This document shows, piece by piece, positions 43,938-56,664 of a stretch of 64,000 nucleotides of DNA. Each line of letters begins with the position of its first letter. Within the stretch, counting starts at the first letter, position 1. The position numbers and the translations under genes are program-made. Below the pieces are notes generated by a model that did not search any database, had not been told where the DNA came from, and worked only from the letters and a program-made list of their open reading frames with translations. The stretch is from Lichina pygmaea (lineage: Eukaryota; Ascomycota; Lichinomycetes; Lichinales; Lichinaceae): positions 2,976,001 to 3,040,000 of the forward strand of contig OY730169.1 of the NCBI GenBank assembly GCA_963422465.1, written 5' to 3'.

Positions 43938-46900
43938 TGCTTTGTTTGCTTTGAAAGCTTCGCCCTTTGTTGAGATAAGTAAGTTTGTTTCCTCCAGCCG
44001 ATCCTTGTGGCGGTGGCTCACCGCCCAGTGGTGAGGTCTGCTCTTTCAAAGATGCGGATCTGTACGTTTCCTTGGCCAGACTGCAAGGGTCTACTGGCCA
44101 GCCTGATCGCACTTGCAGCTTGTGCTTGGCTCTGCTGAAGGTTCCCTCGCTGTCGAGATTCTGCTCCTGCTTCGTTTCAGAGGGCTGAGATATGAAGTGT
44201 GCAGTCAAGAATCGTGCGGTCAGGGGTCGTGCGTTTCTGATGGAACTGAAGAACGGGTTCTCTCTTTTCACCGTGTGCGGTGGTTGCGTTCGTTCTCGTT
44301 CGACCGGGATTCCAGGTTCGGTATCTATACGCCCAGGTGTGGCCCAACAAACCCGGTCGAGCCGGCGAGGGTTGCTGGCAGGGCATGTGTTAACTTGTCA
44401 TCGTCAGATGCTCCTACCACTCGACGATACTCACTCTGGGCTAGTCCTCGTGGAGGCCGCACTACCGGTTACTGTGGCACGCCCCGCAAATGGCACGATC
44501 TGACGCCGGCCAGCCCAATCGCGGTGATGGGCCCCGGAAGAGCGGAGCGTGAACACGAGAGTCCGCAGCAAACAACGAGGACAGCTTAGGTGTGTCTTCA
44601 CGCACTCTGGGGGTGCGTGGATGGAGATGAGCCTATCGATCAAGTTCGGACGAGACAGCACCACCATGTTATACTTGAACGTGGACTGGGCACTACAGCG
44701 CCAGTCTTGCCCGCCATGGCCCAACCTGAGGACGCGGAAGACAGGCCTGCCAAGCATGCCGCAGGAGACTTTCGAAGCTCGCAATATGACAGACCATACC
44801 AGCAGCCTGGGCACGTACGCGATTGCATTTTCTGTGGGAGGGGGGATGGATGCTCGACGGACGAACATGAGCTCCCGCAAGAAGACCGTTCGATTTGGGC
44901 CGTCGGATTACAACGGTCCTTCGATGTCATGCTACAGCAGGAGGCTTAGGGCCACCGAGGGCCCGATACGGCCCTATTCCTCTGCCGCTTGCATCTCTGC
45001 TGCCAGCATCAAGCCTCTTTGATCGTCGCAGACATGGGTCCATGGATCGTCTCTTCAGACCGGTGGAGGAGGGACCATCCTGGCAGAAGCGCAACGGGAT
45101 CTCATTCGGCCTGCTTTGACGGCTTACCCGTCGGATAGTTGCGTATGGAGAATCTGTCCTTCCCGTTGACGGCTCGAGCCTGCGGTGTCCGGTATTGGGG
45201 CTGGTGTCTGTGGGCAGGGCCTGTGTCGTCATCTCTCCCTTCCCAGCCTTTTCCCCCAATCCATGCCTCGGCCACGAGATACATCGAAAGCATGACATCA
45301 ATATCGTGCATCGACGCAAACAAGGTGCTGCAGGTTCGCTTCGAGAGTGCCTGAGACGCTACTCATCCCTCTCCGCAGCGTACGCAGGTCTTTATATCAC
45401 CGTGGTCGATCACTACTCTCTCGTCGCGGCCCTGTGGGCCTCGATCTTTCAGGTGGTCGACTCTGACGGAACGGAAAAGAAGCTCAGCTCGCTTGGCGCC
45501 TGAGGGGCGATGCCCGGGCGAGTCGGCGCCAAGCGAAATCTGCGTCTGTGTCTGTGCGACGGCCGTTGAAGAAAGCGGAAGGGCCCGAGCCGTCGTCTGG
45601 CGTAAGCGCCATAGGCGAAGTCGCTTCGTAAGTTACATATGCATGCCCGTCCTGCCCGAGCATGAGCGTTTCGGACATCAGATGGCCGCCATCACATTCA
45701 GCGGTCCGCCTGCGCAGGCCATGCGTGTACCACCGCGCCTCAGGAATCTTCGTCGGCACTTGCTGTGCCGTGCTTCGACGAATGCCCAGCCAAACGCCCA
45801 CTTTCACTTTCGAGTCCAATGACGAGGCACAGAGCGGCACAGGGCCCGTCTTGCTCGGGCTTCTTTGCTACGGTTACCCCGGTCCGTCCGTCCGTCCGTC
45901 CGTCCGGTGGGTAGGCACCGCGAGGCTCCTGGCGGCCGACGGTGGACGTGGAGTCGACAGCACGACGCGTCGCCATCGCGTCGCGCACTGCGCAGTGCTG
46001 ACCGTGCGAGTCGGACGAACCGGCCCGGGCATCCGAAGGCGGAGGCCCCGACGCAGGGCCGAGTCCGTGCCAGCAGAAAGCCATGCAGGAGGATGGGTTG
46101 ATTCCCATGTTTCCCATGTTCCATCTTCCCCGATTCCCATGTCTCCTAAAAGGGGACCGGGAGTCTGCCGGGGCAGGATGGGCCTTGGGCCTCTCGTTCC
46201 GCCAAGGGTCCCTGCACCCTGCACGGCTATCAGAAACGCTCGAGTCTCGACATGCGTTTCTCCTCGGCGATCTCCCGTCAGAAGATGGGACGCTGTCGGT
46301 TTGGCTCTTTCCCCATCGAGCGACAATGCCGTCCTCGATGTGATGGTAGCACAAGAGATCTTCCATCTTCCTTCTACGTCATCTGCTGTTTCATTCGCTG
46401 CTGCGGTGCGTGCGGCAGCACTCTAGGGGAGGAGATCCCGGTCTGCAAACGAGCTATGATTCGCACGAGGCCCCGTACCGTGGTGGTGCGCATCCAAAGC
46501 ATGCTTGATGCGCATGCTTCTCAACCCGGCTTTCCTGGAGCCATGCGGGCTCTGTCGGTGGCGGTGACTCCGCAGTCGACCCTGGCTCTACAAGATAGCA
46601 TATCTCGAGCGGATCGGAGCCAGTTCTGTACTTCTTGCGTAGCTTCAGCAGCTAGCTACCTACCTACTTTACGCATCGCCCCACTCACCTATCCGCCTAC
46701 TCACGTACATACCTACTTTCGTACCTACATATCTACATGGCAAACAATCGAAAGAGATTTTTGTGACCGATTCTTGCCCACCTCCTTCCTCTTCTTCTCC
46801 TTCCTCCTCCTCCTATTACTGCTACTCCCGGCATAATCTAGCCTAGCTAGTTTTAGAACGGCGGAAGACTTCAACCAATCCTCCTCCTCCTCCTCCTCCT

Positions 46901-47039
46901 TCCCGTCCGTGAGATGTGCCGAACAGAACAAGTCGGTGAATGTCCGGACTCGCCCTTCCATCGACCCCCAGACTCTCCTCTCCCTTCCTCCCCTCCCAAT
47001 TCACTCGTGGCTCGTGACTCGTGACTCGTGACTTTGCTA
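43938..47039. other. Gene-poor spacer
   Basis: I see no gene with family support. A short plus-strand frame at 44716-44949 (MAQPEDAEDRPAKHAAGDFR, then RDCIFCGRGDGC) is open but matches nothing I know. Five to six TCCG tetramers lie at 45884-45905. A LINE tail fragment sits at about 46829-46873. Confidence 0.45.
46829..46873 (+). mobile_element. LINE 3'-tail fragment in a CCT microsatellite
   Basis: The segment CCCGGCATAATCTAGCCTAG then TTTTAGAACGG is a diverged copy of the LINE 3' end seen at 1473-1525 and 23552-23600. TCCTCCTCC-type repeats occur on both sides (46800-46815 and 46878-46902), which would fit a target duplication within a microsatellite, but simple repeats make that uncertain. 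Only about 45 bp survive. Confidence 0.5.
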
Positions 47040-47640
47040 CTGGCTGTCGACCTTTGCAGTCGACCTTTCGCAGCTGACATTCACAGCTGATCTTTGCAGT
47101 CGATCTTTGCGGTCGACCCCTCGCAGTCGACCCCTCGCGACGACCTAACCCGACGACCTTCGCAGTCGTGGTACTTCGACCTTCGCGCAGTTGACCTTTG
47201 CAGCCAAGCTTCGCGGCCAGCCCTCACGGCCAGCCCTCGCGGCCAACCCTCGACCTTGGCCCAGCCTATCCTCGCAGCCGATCCTTGACGGCTGACCTTG
47301 GCCCAGCCTTTTTTTCGCAGCCGATGCTTGATCTGTGTAGCCAACCTTCACCGCCAACCCTCGCATCACAGCCGATCTTCGCAGCCGACCCTCGAACCTT
47401 TGCAGCCTATCCTCGCATCACAGCCAGCCGTCGCAGCCTGCTTTCACGGCCGACCTTCGTAACCAACCTTCGCAGCCTGCTTCATATTCACGGCCGACCT
47501 TCACAGCCAACCTTCGCAGCCAACCTTCGCAGCCATCCTTCACAGTCAAGCTTCACAGCCAAGCTTCACAGCACCTATCCGCGCAGCCCCACCTTTCACG
47601 GCCGGCCTTGGCAACTGACTCTTACAAGTCTGACCCTCAC
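47040..47640. repeat. Degenerate minisatellite, GCAGCC-type 12-14 bp units
   Basis: About 600 bp consist of variants of CCTTCGCAGCCAA / CCTTTGCAGTCGA / CCCTCGCGGCCAA, changing gradually along the array. The most regular part is 47490-47575. Chance open frames cross the array on both strands with Ser/Thr/Pro- or Arg/Lys/Ala-rich sequence; they have no other sign of being genes. Confidence 0.85.
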
Positions 47641-47879
47641 AGCCTCCACTCACGACTCACCCCATCGGCGTGACACTCCCTGTCAGCGTTCTACATATTC
47701 TTGTCGTGGTCTGTGTAAGGTCTAGCGGCGGAGCCTGCTTGGGCCAGCAAGGCTACGATACGTTGTAGCTAGTACCTTTTTAACATTGGCCCCCCCCCCG
47801 GCTTGATATCATTAGTACTTGGTATCATTGCAGCTCACTGTTACTGATCACCCGGCACTGTTCAACATTGCTGCTCGCT

Positions 47880-48231
47880 TTTGGCTAATCAATCTATAAT
47901 CATCACAACAATAGATTATCATGACCATCACAATCATCAGTCAACACAGTTGACACAATCAACACAATCAACACAATCAATATGATCAACATTTCCTTGA
48001 CAGCTGTCGGAATCCCATGACCATCAAACATCTCAGCTGTGTATGCCAGGCATCATGTATACCAAGCATCATGTATTCCAAACATGACAACTGTCATACC
48101 CAGCTAGCACTCCAAGTGAACCATCGTCATCTCTGCCATCACTATGACCAGCCAAAATCATCATCACTATCAAAAGCATTATAGCTGTCATAACCGTCAT
48201 AACCAACCACAACCATCATAACCACCATGAC

Positions 48232-48272
<41 letters not shown>

Positions 48273-48628
48273 CCGTAGCCACACCGGCACCCGAATAGCC
48301 ACCGCAAACATTCAAAACACAATGACAGCCATGACAACCATCACAAGAATTTTTTCATCTTCCCAAGATTCATCAGAAGCAAAGAACAGAGAAGATGAAT
48401 GAGAATAAACAACAGGACAGGAGTGATTTGAATAAGAAGGGAAGGGAGGAATGGAAAGAAAAGAGAAGGGGGGGGGGGGGAATGATGATGATGACAAGAA
48501 GAGGGAAGAAGATGAAGGAAAGAAGAGAGAGATGAAAAGAGAGGGGAGAGACGATCGACAGAGATATATATATATATACAAACACACTCGCACGCACGCA
48601 CACACAAACATACATCCAGCTCGTCGCG

Positions 48629-48660
<32 letters not shown>

Positions 48661-48775
48661 CTCTGCTGTGCACCGGTGCACAACAAAACCCACATTGACC
48701 TTTTGCGTACCCGTCGACCTTTGCGTACTACTACGACGACGACGACGACGCTGCTGCTGCCAAAGTAGACGTCAA
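47880..48775. repeat. Cluster of simple repeats
   Basis: Successively: ACAATCA-type repeats (47900-47990), CATCAT-rich sequence with a perfect (CAT)n run at 48229-48271, an A/G-rich purine tract (48360-48545) with a G run at 48470-48480, (TA)n at 48563-48578, (CA)n at 48631-48658 and (CGA)n at 48732-48751. The last falls in the 3' end of the neighbouring gene and codes for its terminal Ser run. Confidence 0.8.
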
Positions 48776-50753
48776 AGAGGACGTCGACACTGTGGTCGAG
48801 CTGTCGTTGTTGCTGCCGCTGCCGCTGCCGCCGCCGCCGCTGCCGCCTGCGCGACGATGCAGGAAGAGACCCCAGAACTTGTTCCTCGGCTTGCGTGCAG
48901 AAGGCAGGCTAGGCGCCGGCCCGGCTGGACCCTTGGCGACGGCGATGGCCGCTGCCGCTGCCGCCGCCGTGACCAGCGCCGCGTTGTTGTTGCCGTTGCC
49001 GTTGCCGCTGTCCCTGGTCGGTCGTCCGCGCGCGGCGTCTGCGTCGCTGCCTGGCTCGCCCTCCGCTTGGCCGTCCCACGACGCCTGTAGCTCCCATGCC
49101 TGACGGTCGACGTCTGGTGTGGCTGCCGCTGCCGCCGTCGCCACCGTCCTGGACGACCCTTTCGAGCGCGGCCAGGTGTGTGACCAGGTCTTCTTGCCGG
49201 CCGAGACGGGCGACGGGGACGACGGCAGCGGAGTAGACGCGCTTGGCGCCATCGTCGGCGCTTTCTCGTCGTCTAGAAACATGGCTGCGTGCCTCCCCCG
49301 CACCTCTCTCCAGTACATGGCCTCGTCGATGTTGCCGATGCGCTGGTCGATGGCCGAGTGGCCGGGAAAGTCGCCGAGGTAGGTCGTGTCCGATGCGAAC
49401 GAGTACGTCGAGGGCGTCCATTTTCTGGGGCTGGCCGCGCTGAGCGGCGGTCGGGACCTCTCGTCGTCTCTCTGCAAAAACGCTTTGTGGTCCAGAGGAA
49501 GCGGCCGTCGGCGGGGAAACTCCGACTTTGTCGCCGGTGGGAGTGAAGCCACTGGCTCTGACGGCGGGGCTGGTGGTGGTGGTGGTGGTGGTGGTGGTGA
49601 TGCCGGCGGCCGAGACGCAGCGGCGGAGGTCGAGGGCGACGATGCTGATGGAGCCGTCCTCGGCGGTGCGTTCCGCTTCGGCGACGGCGGCGTCGGGGAC
49701 AGCTTGGTCGCCGGACGATCGCGGCCGGACAGTGTCCCAGGCCGCAAGGGTGCTGCCGGCGTCGAAGTGCCATTCGGGCCTGGCACGACATCGGCGAGGG
49801 ACGACCGAGAGGCCTTCTTCCTGCTCTCCCTGGAGCGGCCGCTCGAGCCGGTCTTTGCGCTACCCCCAGACACAGCCGAGCCGCCGTGAGCTCCCTTCTT
49901 GTTTCTAGCTTTCTTCTTGGCGGAAGCGCCGTGGACGTCGGATCTATCGGGGCGATCCTCGGCCGCCACTCGGCTCGATCGAACGACGAAGATGCGTGCG
50001 CCGCTGCTACCTCCGCTCGCACGTCTAGGCTTGGACTTTTGCTTGACCTTCGACGCCGCTGACGGTGGCGTGGCTGGCTCCGTCGTCTGCGGTGTCGGCG
50101 CGGCCAAGCTCAGAGAAGACTCGGTCGACAGCCTCGTGCACAGACTTCCCAGCGCCGCGACGGCATCCTTGCGCGTCTGCTCCGACAGCCGAATCAGAGA
50201 TCCGTAGTCCAGCTGCCCCTCGAGCGCAGCATTGTCGTCTGCAGACATCAGAAAGGACGAGATGATGTTGACGAGGCCGGTGTTGAGCCTCAGCAGCGTG
50301 TCTGCCAGGGATGTACGGGCAACGACTGCATGAACGCTGCCCCGCGGGGAGCCACAGAATCAGCCTTATGAAGCGATACAGCGAAACGGTCATGATTCTG
50401 ATGGCACACAGGACCACGCAGATGTTGAATCCCAGAATCAAACGAGGGCAAGCCGTACGGTCTCCACTGGCGAAGCCGTCGCCCACCAACGCTAGATCGC
50501 GCTCATACTCGCGACTGATGTGCTCTGGGCCCTTGCCCAGGGAACGGCTCAATCGAGCCTCGTCGGCGTCGAGACGGCGTTGGGCCGAGGACGCGGCCGA
50601 GGAGGCGTCATTGCGACGATGACGCGATCCCGGCTTTCGTCGGTCTCGCCGTCGTCGTTGGTCGCCAACCCGATCCACAATCTCGATGCCGCTGCGGAAG
50701 GCCGAGACCAAGGAAAAGACAATGCCGGCGACCTCGAGTCCAAGCGAAGCCAT
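48731..50753 (-). CDS. Fungal protein of unknown function with conserved N-terminus
   Basis: Exons 50459-50753 and 48731-50325 with a 132-bp intron (GTACGG..TGCAG, phase 1) encode 629 aa. The first 180 residues are the recognisable part: MASLGLEVAGIVFSLVSAFR, EARLSRSLGKGPEHISREYE, LADTLLRLNTGLVNIISSFL, DYGSLIRLSEQTRKDAVAAL. Similar N-termini recur in filamentous ascomycete hypothetical proteins, without a known role. A hydrophobic start (residues 5-20) could be an amphipathic helix, not a clear signal peptide. The remainder is Ser/Pro/Ala/Lys-rich, with poly-Pro, poly-Ala, a GNGNGNN stretch and a terminal Ser run; one more conserved-looking island is KWTPSTYSFASDTTYLGDFP then YWREVRGRHAAMF. 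Microsatellite-derived tails make the C-terminal boundary variable. It could be an adaptor or scaffold protein, which is guesswork. Confidence 0.72.
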
Positions 50754-53571
50754 TGCGAACGTCGTCGCGCCAGCTGAGCTCAACTGACCGACGGATGCGC
50801 CACTGCTCCGCGGCCTGGTCACATTCGCGACCTTGTTGCTTTAGGTCTGGGGGCGAAGCGTCGAGGACCACGGTCAAGGCCTTCTGAGCGCGGATAGCTT
50901 GCAAGAAACGCGTCTGTCTCACGACGCCGGCGCAGTCGTCGACCTCGGAGCCTTGCCGGAACGGTAGGGGCAAACTGCGGGGGATTGCTCTTGAAGCCAG
51001 CCCAGGGAGGGGGTCATGCGGGTTCTTATCCATAGACGACGCCTAATGAGCTCGGCTCGTCTTCTTTGAAGCGCGATAGGTTGCCCGTTGCCCGCCTTCC
51101 CATGGCGGTACCTGTATTGGCTTGCTGCTGTGGCACCCGAGACCGGCCCCGTAACAGTGTTTCCCCGCCCTACCAGTCGGACATGCCATCTCTTTATCCG
51201 TGTGCCGAGTGTGGAGCGTACCGGCCGCCAAGAGGTCCCCCGCAAGGCGAACGCCTGGGGATCGGTCGAGAGAGCATATTGGGCCTGGCCGCACAAATCG
51301 ACTAATCGTATCAAAGGCGTCCTGGAGTCGAAAGGAGGGTCAGTGACTACCGAGCCTGGCGCAAGCGGCGGATTGGTTCCATAGGGTGCTGGGTCGTACG
51401 TACGTACTGTAGGGCACCGTGGCTGCATTCATTGTCGGTATGGTTGGCTTTCGTGGGGGCGGCAGCGCGCCCGGACGGGAGGACGACCGTTTCAACCGCG
51501 GTTGATTCGTCCATCGGCGAAGCGCTTGTCTCGGGCACTGGCGGGAGCGAGCAAAAAGCAACAACAAAGGCCAGGTAGCTCTCGCAATCGACAGGTCGCA
51601 GCCGCACTGGTAACGCACATTACGTACTCGTGGCGAGCTCTCGAACGAAGCTGCAAGCCTCGCGAGAAGGGACCATAGCAAGAGAGTAGTCGTAGACGAG
51701 GGAGAGAGTGCATATGCACAGGGCACATACAGTAAGTAGGGAGCAGACGGTAATCACCCCTCGTACAGAGCAGCAGAGAACGGTAAGTGATCGTCGGCAT
51801 TGCGATAATGGTCGGGTTCCAAGATCCACAGAAGGCGCGCGATCCCATTAGGCAGACACGGTGCTGCCGCCACTCGACACTCATCACCATTTTCATCATG
51901 CATCCCCGTCGGCTATGCAAGGGTTGATAGAAGTTGATAGGACGTGACAGACGTTGACTGGCGTTGACAGACGCTGGGAGACATTGAAGGACTTTTTTTT
52001 TGAAGCATCCTTCGTCGGCTATGCGACGACTGATGGGAGTTGATGGATGTTTTGAGAAGCATCTTTCATTGTCTGTAGGACGACCAACAGATGCTGACAG
52101 ACCACGGCAGACTTCGACACACGTTGCCAGACATCAGCGTCCGTCGACAGAGGAATCCGTTCCTGCTGCATCAATTCCTTTGCGACCTGGCAATCCTGCA
52201 ATCTTGTGATCCTGTGATCTTGTAACCTTGCAATCTTGTGATCTAGTGATCTCATGACATTGTGACACTGTAAAGAAAGCAAGCAAGCAAGAAAGAAAGA
52301 AAGAAAGAGAGCAAGTTAGACAAGGAGGCGAAATCCCCTTGCGAGCTCCTTCCAAGACCCTCCGAGGGGTTGGTGTTCTCGACGATGGAGACGTACAATA
52401 CAGAAAAGTATCATGCTTGCTTTGAGATGCAAGTGGAATGAATGCTTGGTGATGGACGATGGATCTCACCAAGCAATGCCAGAGCCTCGCACCAAGCACC
52501 GACAACTGATCTGAGCCAAGCATACTCCGCATACGCTTTACACACCGTACACAATGTACGTACACAAGACATCTGCGAAAGTGAAGGCCGGTAACACATC
52601 GATTCACTGATCGAATGGTCGAGTCCTGAGTGGACCAACCTAGTTCTCGGTAGAAGCAGTACCGTAGGTACGGTACTTGCTGTGGGCAGATCCAAGCCGC
52701 AGGGCATTTTGCTATGGAGTATGGTACATCATCGTACATCAACAACTGTACGGGTCGAAGAGCAAACGGCCAGAAAACTTGGCAGGAATGAGAAGGAGAT
52801 GAAGAAGAATAGCAAGAAGAGAGAGGAGAAGGGGAAGAAAGAAAGAAAGAACGAGAGAGATCCGTTCCACCTAATTTTTGGCCCCTTGTGTATGCCCGAT
52901 CCAACCTCTTGAAAAGATGGACCAAGAAAAAAAAAAAAAGGCAGAAGCGCAAAAGCAGAGGAGGGCAAGAACGAGGACCGATCGATCCTTGGCCCGACCA
53001 ACTTCGACCCCCTCCACAGTCATCCACCAGTAAAAGACAGAATTTTCTCATCGTCCGTACACGCCCGATCCCTCAAGTTGACCAAATATCCGCATTGTCC
53101 TCGTCGTCGTCGCCGTCGTAAACTGTTGAGTCGTGGTGAAGAAGCAACAAGCGAAGCAAAAAGGTAATTCCCCCGAAGAAAAACGGGCAGAAAGATGACG
53201 GGAAGAACTGATGTGAAGCGGCGCGGCGGTATGATATACGGCGGAGTGGCGACGAAGACCTCCAGTCGAAGAAATCCCAGTCGAAGAATCCAGTCGAAGG
53301 AGGGAACGAAGAGAAGCTTCCAGGAAAGCCTTCATCAAAGCTTCCCCCAAGTCCAAGACTCGATGGGGCCGACGTCGTGAAGGACAAATGTATGACGAGG
53401 TAAAAGGCTGCCCGGATGAATGGAGATGTAGATATAACACTCGATGACCCTCCCTCGAGGAGAGAACAGGAGACTCCGCTTCCGGTCGCATTTGCTAGTT
53501 TTGAAACCCGAGAGATGGTGACGACGATGACGACGACGACGACGATGATGGCGATGACGATGACGATAACG
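50754..53571. other. Gene-poor spacer
   Basis: It contains short tandem words GTTGACAGACGTTGA (51925-51985), TGTGATCT repeats (52197-52270), GAAA-type repeats (52285-52310) and an A run at 52926-52938. No supportable gene. The part near 53571 should be the 3' UTR of the zinc-finger gene. Confidence 0.45.
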
Positions 53572-54965
53572 TCACATGATCGGCACCGACGCGACCATGT
53601 CCCCGGCCTCGGTGACGCCGGCGCCGGCTGGGAACTGCAGGTACGCCTCCTCGGCGCGGTTGAGCGTGTCGACGTCGAGGTCGGTGACGTACGACTGACC
53701 GTCGCCGCGCTTGAGCCGGACCTCGAAGTCGCGGTCCAGCAGCGTGTCGTCCTTGTAGAGTCGGTTCGGCCCGTCGTAGACGCACAGTACGCGGCGCTTG
53801 ATGCGCATCTGCTCGGGCGAGCTGCCCCACGCGACCGGGTAGTTCTTGCGCCGCTTGCGTCCGCGGGCGATGGTCAACATGCCGTCCGACCCGACCCGTC
53901 CGCGCGCCCTCCCACCAGGGCGAACGCGGCTCACTCTGTTGTTGGTGTTGTTGGGATGAAGAGTACCATCCCCGGCGTGCAAAGCGACACCCCGGGGATG
54001 TGCTAGTTGTTATTGCGGATGACTCGTCCGTCGTAGCATGCCCTGACCGGACCGAGGCGCGTTCGGGTTGGAGGCCGCACCGACCACGGACGTCCACTCG
54101 GCCTGCTGCTCGCCCTTGACGACGTCGGCCGCGGCCGCGATGTCGCGGTCTTCACCGGTCTGCGCCGTCTCCTCCTTCTCCGGGATGGTGCCGGCGCCCG
54201 GAAGGGGCGGGGTCGTGGCACTGTCGACCGAGAGTGCGTGGCCGCGGAGGGTTCGGACGACGGCGGCGTCCTTGTCCATCGACGCCATGTGCCGCTCGTT
54301 GATGGACTCGGACGGGTCGCCCTGCTGCACGACGCGGAGGACGCATTCGTCGAGATGCTCGTAAAAGTCTTGAGGGTTGCTGAAGGTGCCCGAGCAGGTC
54401 GAGCATTTGCCTGTCGCGTCGGCGCCGTAGCCCGTCGGTGCCACGCCGGCGCCGGCGGCGTCGGCCATGCCGTCGGCGGTCGACTTCTTCCGTCCGTTCG
54501 GTGGCGTCTGCTCGACGTTGTGGACGTGCGTCAGGTGTCGTTTGAACACGTCGGCTCTGTTGAAGCTCTTCTCCCCCGACGTGCCAGACCCGGGGCAGAA
54601 ACCGCAGACCTAGACGTTGTCAGCCCAATCGCCCGTTCGTCAGACAGAAAGGAGGAGAGGAAACGGAAGATAAGACAAGACGTTGAGAGAGCCGAGGTCC
54701 GTTGGGATCTGCCACTCACCATCGTGCCTCGATAGTGGGTCAAGACGTGTCTGTTCTTGTCGTACTTCCTTGCGAAGCCGCGCCGGAAGAATTCGCACGA
54801 AGGGATCGGGCATTTCTCGGGGCGTTCGTTCTGGTGCGTGAGGAGGTGCGCTTTGAGATCCCTAAACACTCGGCCGCACTCCGGGTGAGGGCATTGTCCA
54901 CGTGCCCTGTTGTCGTCGTCCGACTCGAGGTGGGCCGAGGGTGGGCTATCATGGCTGCCGCGGCC

Positions 54966-55009
<44 letters not shown>

Positions 55010-56436
55010 CTGTGGGCTTCGTCTGAGCTGGCGAGCTAGAGTGCTGTCGCAGCCTGGTCACGTAAGTTCCGTAAGGGTGGATGTTCGGGTTATTCAGGTA
55101 CGGCGATCGGCTGAAACTATTTCGGTGAGGGGCCGAGCCAGGTTTTGCCGTTCCCACTGAGCCGGCCGAGCCACCGGACGGCGCAGGCGAGGTCGGGTAG
55201 TAGGCCGGCATCGACGGAGAGTGAAGGTCATGCATGTCGGTGACCTGAGGCAGAGGCGGGGCGTGCGCCAGGGGGTTCGATGGAGGATGGATCAACGACG
55301 GGTCTGACGACGTTGGTCAGTAAACCTTTGGTGAGGGCGCGAGTGCACGTGATCGAGCCGGAAACGAAGGGCGAAGAACGATATAGAGAGAATGGAAGTG
55401 AAAGACGCGGAGCCAAGAGGCTCGAACAAGATCAAAAGGGCCTGAGAACGGCCCGTGAAAACTTTTCCTTCATCTTTTTTTTTTTTTTTTCGGAGACCCG
55501 GGAGGAATCCAACAAGATTGGAGCGGGGACATGAAGCGGCCGCTGCTCCGAAGGGAAAAAAGGAGAATGACGAAGCTCGACTCCGTCGGCCGCCGGCCGC
55601 TGCATCGTCGGCGTCAAAGAACGGGGAGGGCCCGAGACCAGCTCGGCGGAGGGCGGTGACGTCGGCGAGGCTCCCTGGCTGGGCAGGATCTGAAGCCGGG
55701 ATGGTGGCACGGGCAGGTACAACCGTCCCATCATGGTCGATCCCCGTCGACTCGTCGCGCCTTCGCGGTCGCGGTCGCGGTCGCGGTCGCGAGGTCGCGA
55801 GGGCGAGAACGGATACGCGGCGGCCAGCAGAGGAGGACAGGCAGAGGAAGAAGAAGAAGAGCAAGACGGCAAAGGAAGCGGCCGCAAGGGCGCATGTGAA
55901 GGACAGACGAAAGCAGACGCGGACGACCAGCGTCGGCGCATGCGATCGATCGAGCAGGTAGTAGAAGGGGAACAGTGGGAAGAAGCGGAAGATGGAGGAG
56001 AAGAGGAGGAAGAAGAGGAGACGGCGGCCGACTCACCAACAAAGCCAGCCGGACCCTTCCCGTCCGCGGCGGTCAAGGCGACGTCCTGGCCCAGCGCGGT
56101 GGCGGCCACCAGACCATCCTGGCCGATGCCGGCGATGGCGAGGCCTTCGATATCGGTGGACCAGGGATCGGGCCGCGCGAGCGTCTGGCTGACGGCCGAA
56201 CTTGGAGAGCCCAGTGCCGACGAGGCCGCGCTGGGCAAGGACGCACCGGACACCCACGAGATGGCCGACGCAGGTAGCTCGACCGCGGCTGCGAGACCGA
56301 GCTCGGACTTGAGACCGCCGTACGGAGCGGCCAAGGCAAGGGGATAGTCAGCCGGGCTCGAGAAGATGGCGGACCCGGCCGAAGCGTTGGACGCCGGCGC
56401 CAAGCTTGTCATCTGCGGCATGGACGACGGATACGA

Positions 56437-56469
<33 letters not shown>

Positions 56470-56664
56470 GGCGTGGGGAAAGCGGTCGTAGTTGGCCGAC
56501 TCGGCGTAGGCGGCCGCCGCGTCTTCCAGCAGCGCGTCGGCCGGCCACTGGCTGAATGCAGGAAAGATATCGAAATGAGCCGACTGGTCGAAGGGAGGCA
56601 TCTCAAAGTATCGCTCCGTCAGGGCCGCCATGTCCTTGGGCGAGTGGGGAGGCCGATGGGGCAT
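53572..56664 (-). CDS. C2H2 zinc-finger transcription factor
   Basis: Exons: 56037-56664, 54720-55303, then 54609 down to about 54030, and about 53935-53572; roughly 710-720 aa. Introns 1 (733 bp, GTGAGT..GTCAG) and 2 (110 bp, GTGAGT..TCTAG) keep frame through GFVDPSLIHPP and THYRGTM-VCGFCPGSG. Fingers: CPHPECGRVFRDLKAHLLTH (from residue 347), CPIPSCEFFRRGFARKYDKN then HVLTH, CGFCPGSG...FKRHLTHVH, and CSTCSGTFSNPQDFYEHLDE then C. A conserved C-terminal block follows: RKRRKNYPVAWGSSPEQM, then RVLCVYDGPNRLYKDDTLLD and SYVTDLDVDTL. This arrangement belongs to a conserved filamentous-fungal family of developmental or stress regulators, but I cannot name the orthologue. The N-terminus is acidic and low-complexity; a poly-Ala run is at 309-321. 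The junction to the last exon has two phase-consistent candidates (intron 53934-54023 or 53936-54052), both with weak donors. A later start at 56631 (MAALTERYF) is possible. Confidence 0.82.

Noticed and set aside
44716-44949. Small frame MAQPEDAEDR... with CIFCGRGDGC
   Set aside because: The CxxC-like pair is suggestive, but it is only 78 codons, with no second metal-binding pair, no relatives I know and no clear splice partners.
47094-47725. Open frames across the minisatellite
   Set aside because: Open only because the tandem unit lacks stops in those frames.
48420-48700. Possible CRISPR-like or telomeric array
   Set aside because: Only simple (TA)n, (CA)n and purine tracts; no spaced identical repeats and no telomere motif.
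53048-53491. Minus-strand frame of 147 codons below the zinc-finger gene
   Set aside because: It lies in the probable 3' UTR, is crossed by GTC repeats and has no conserved segment.
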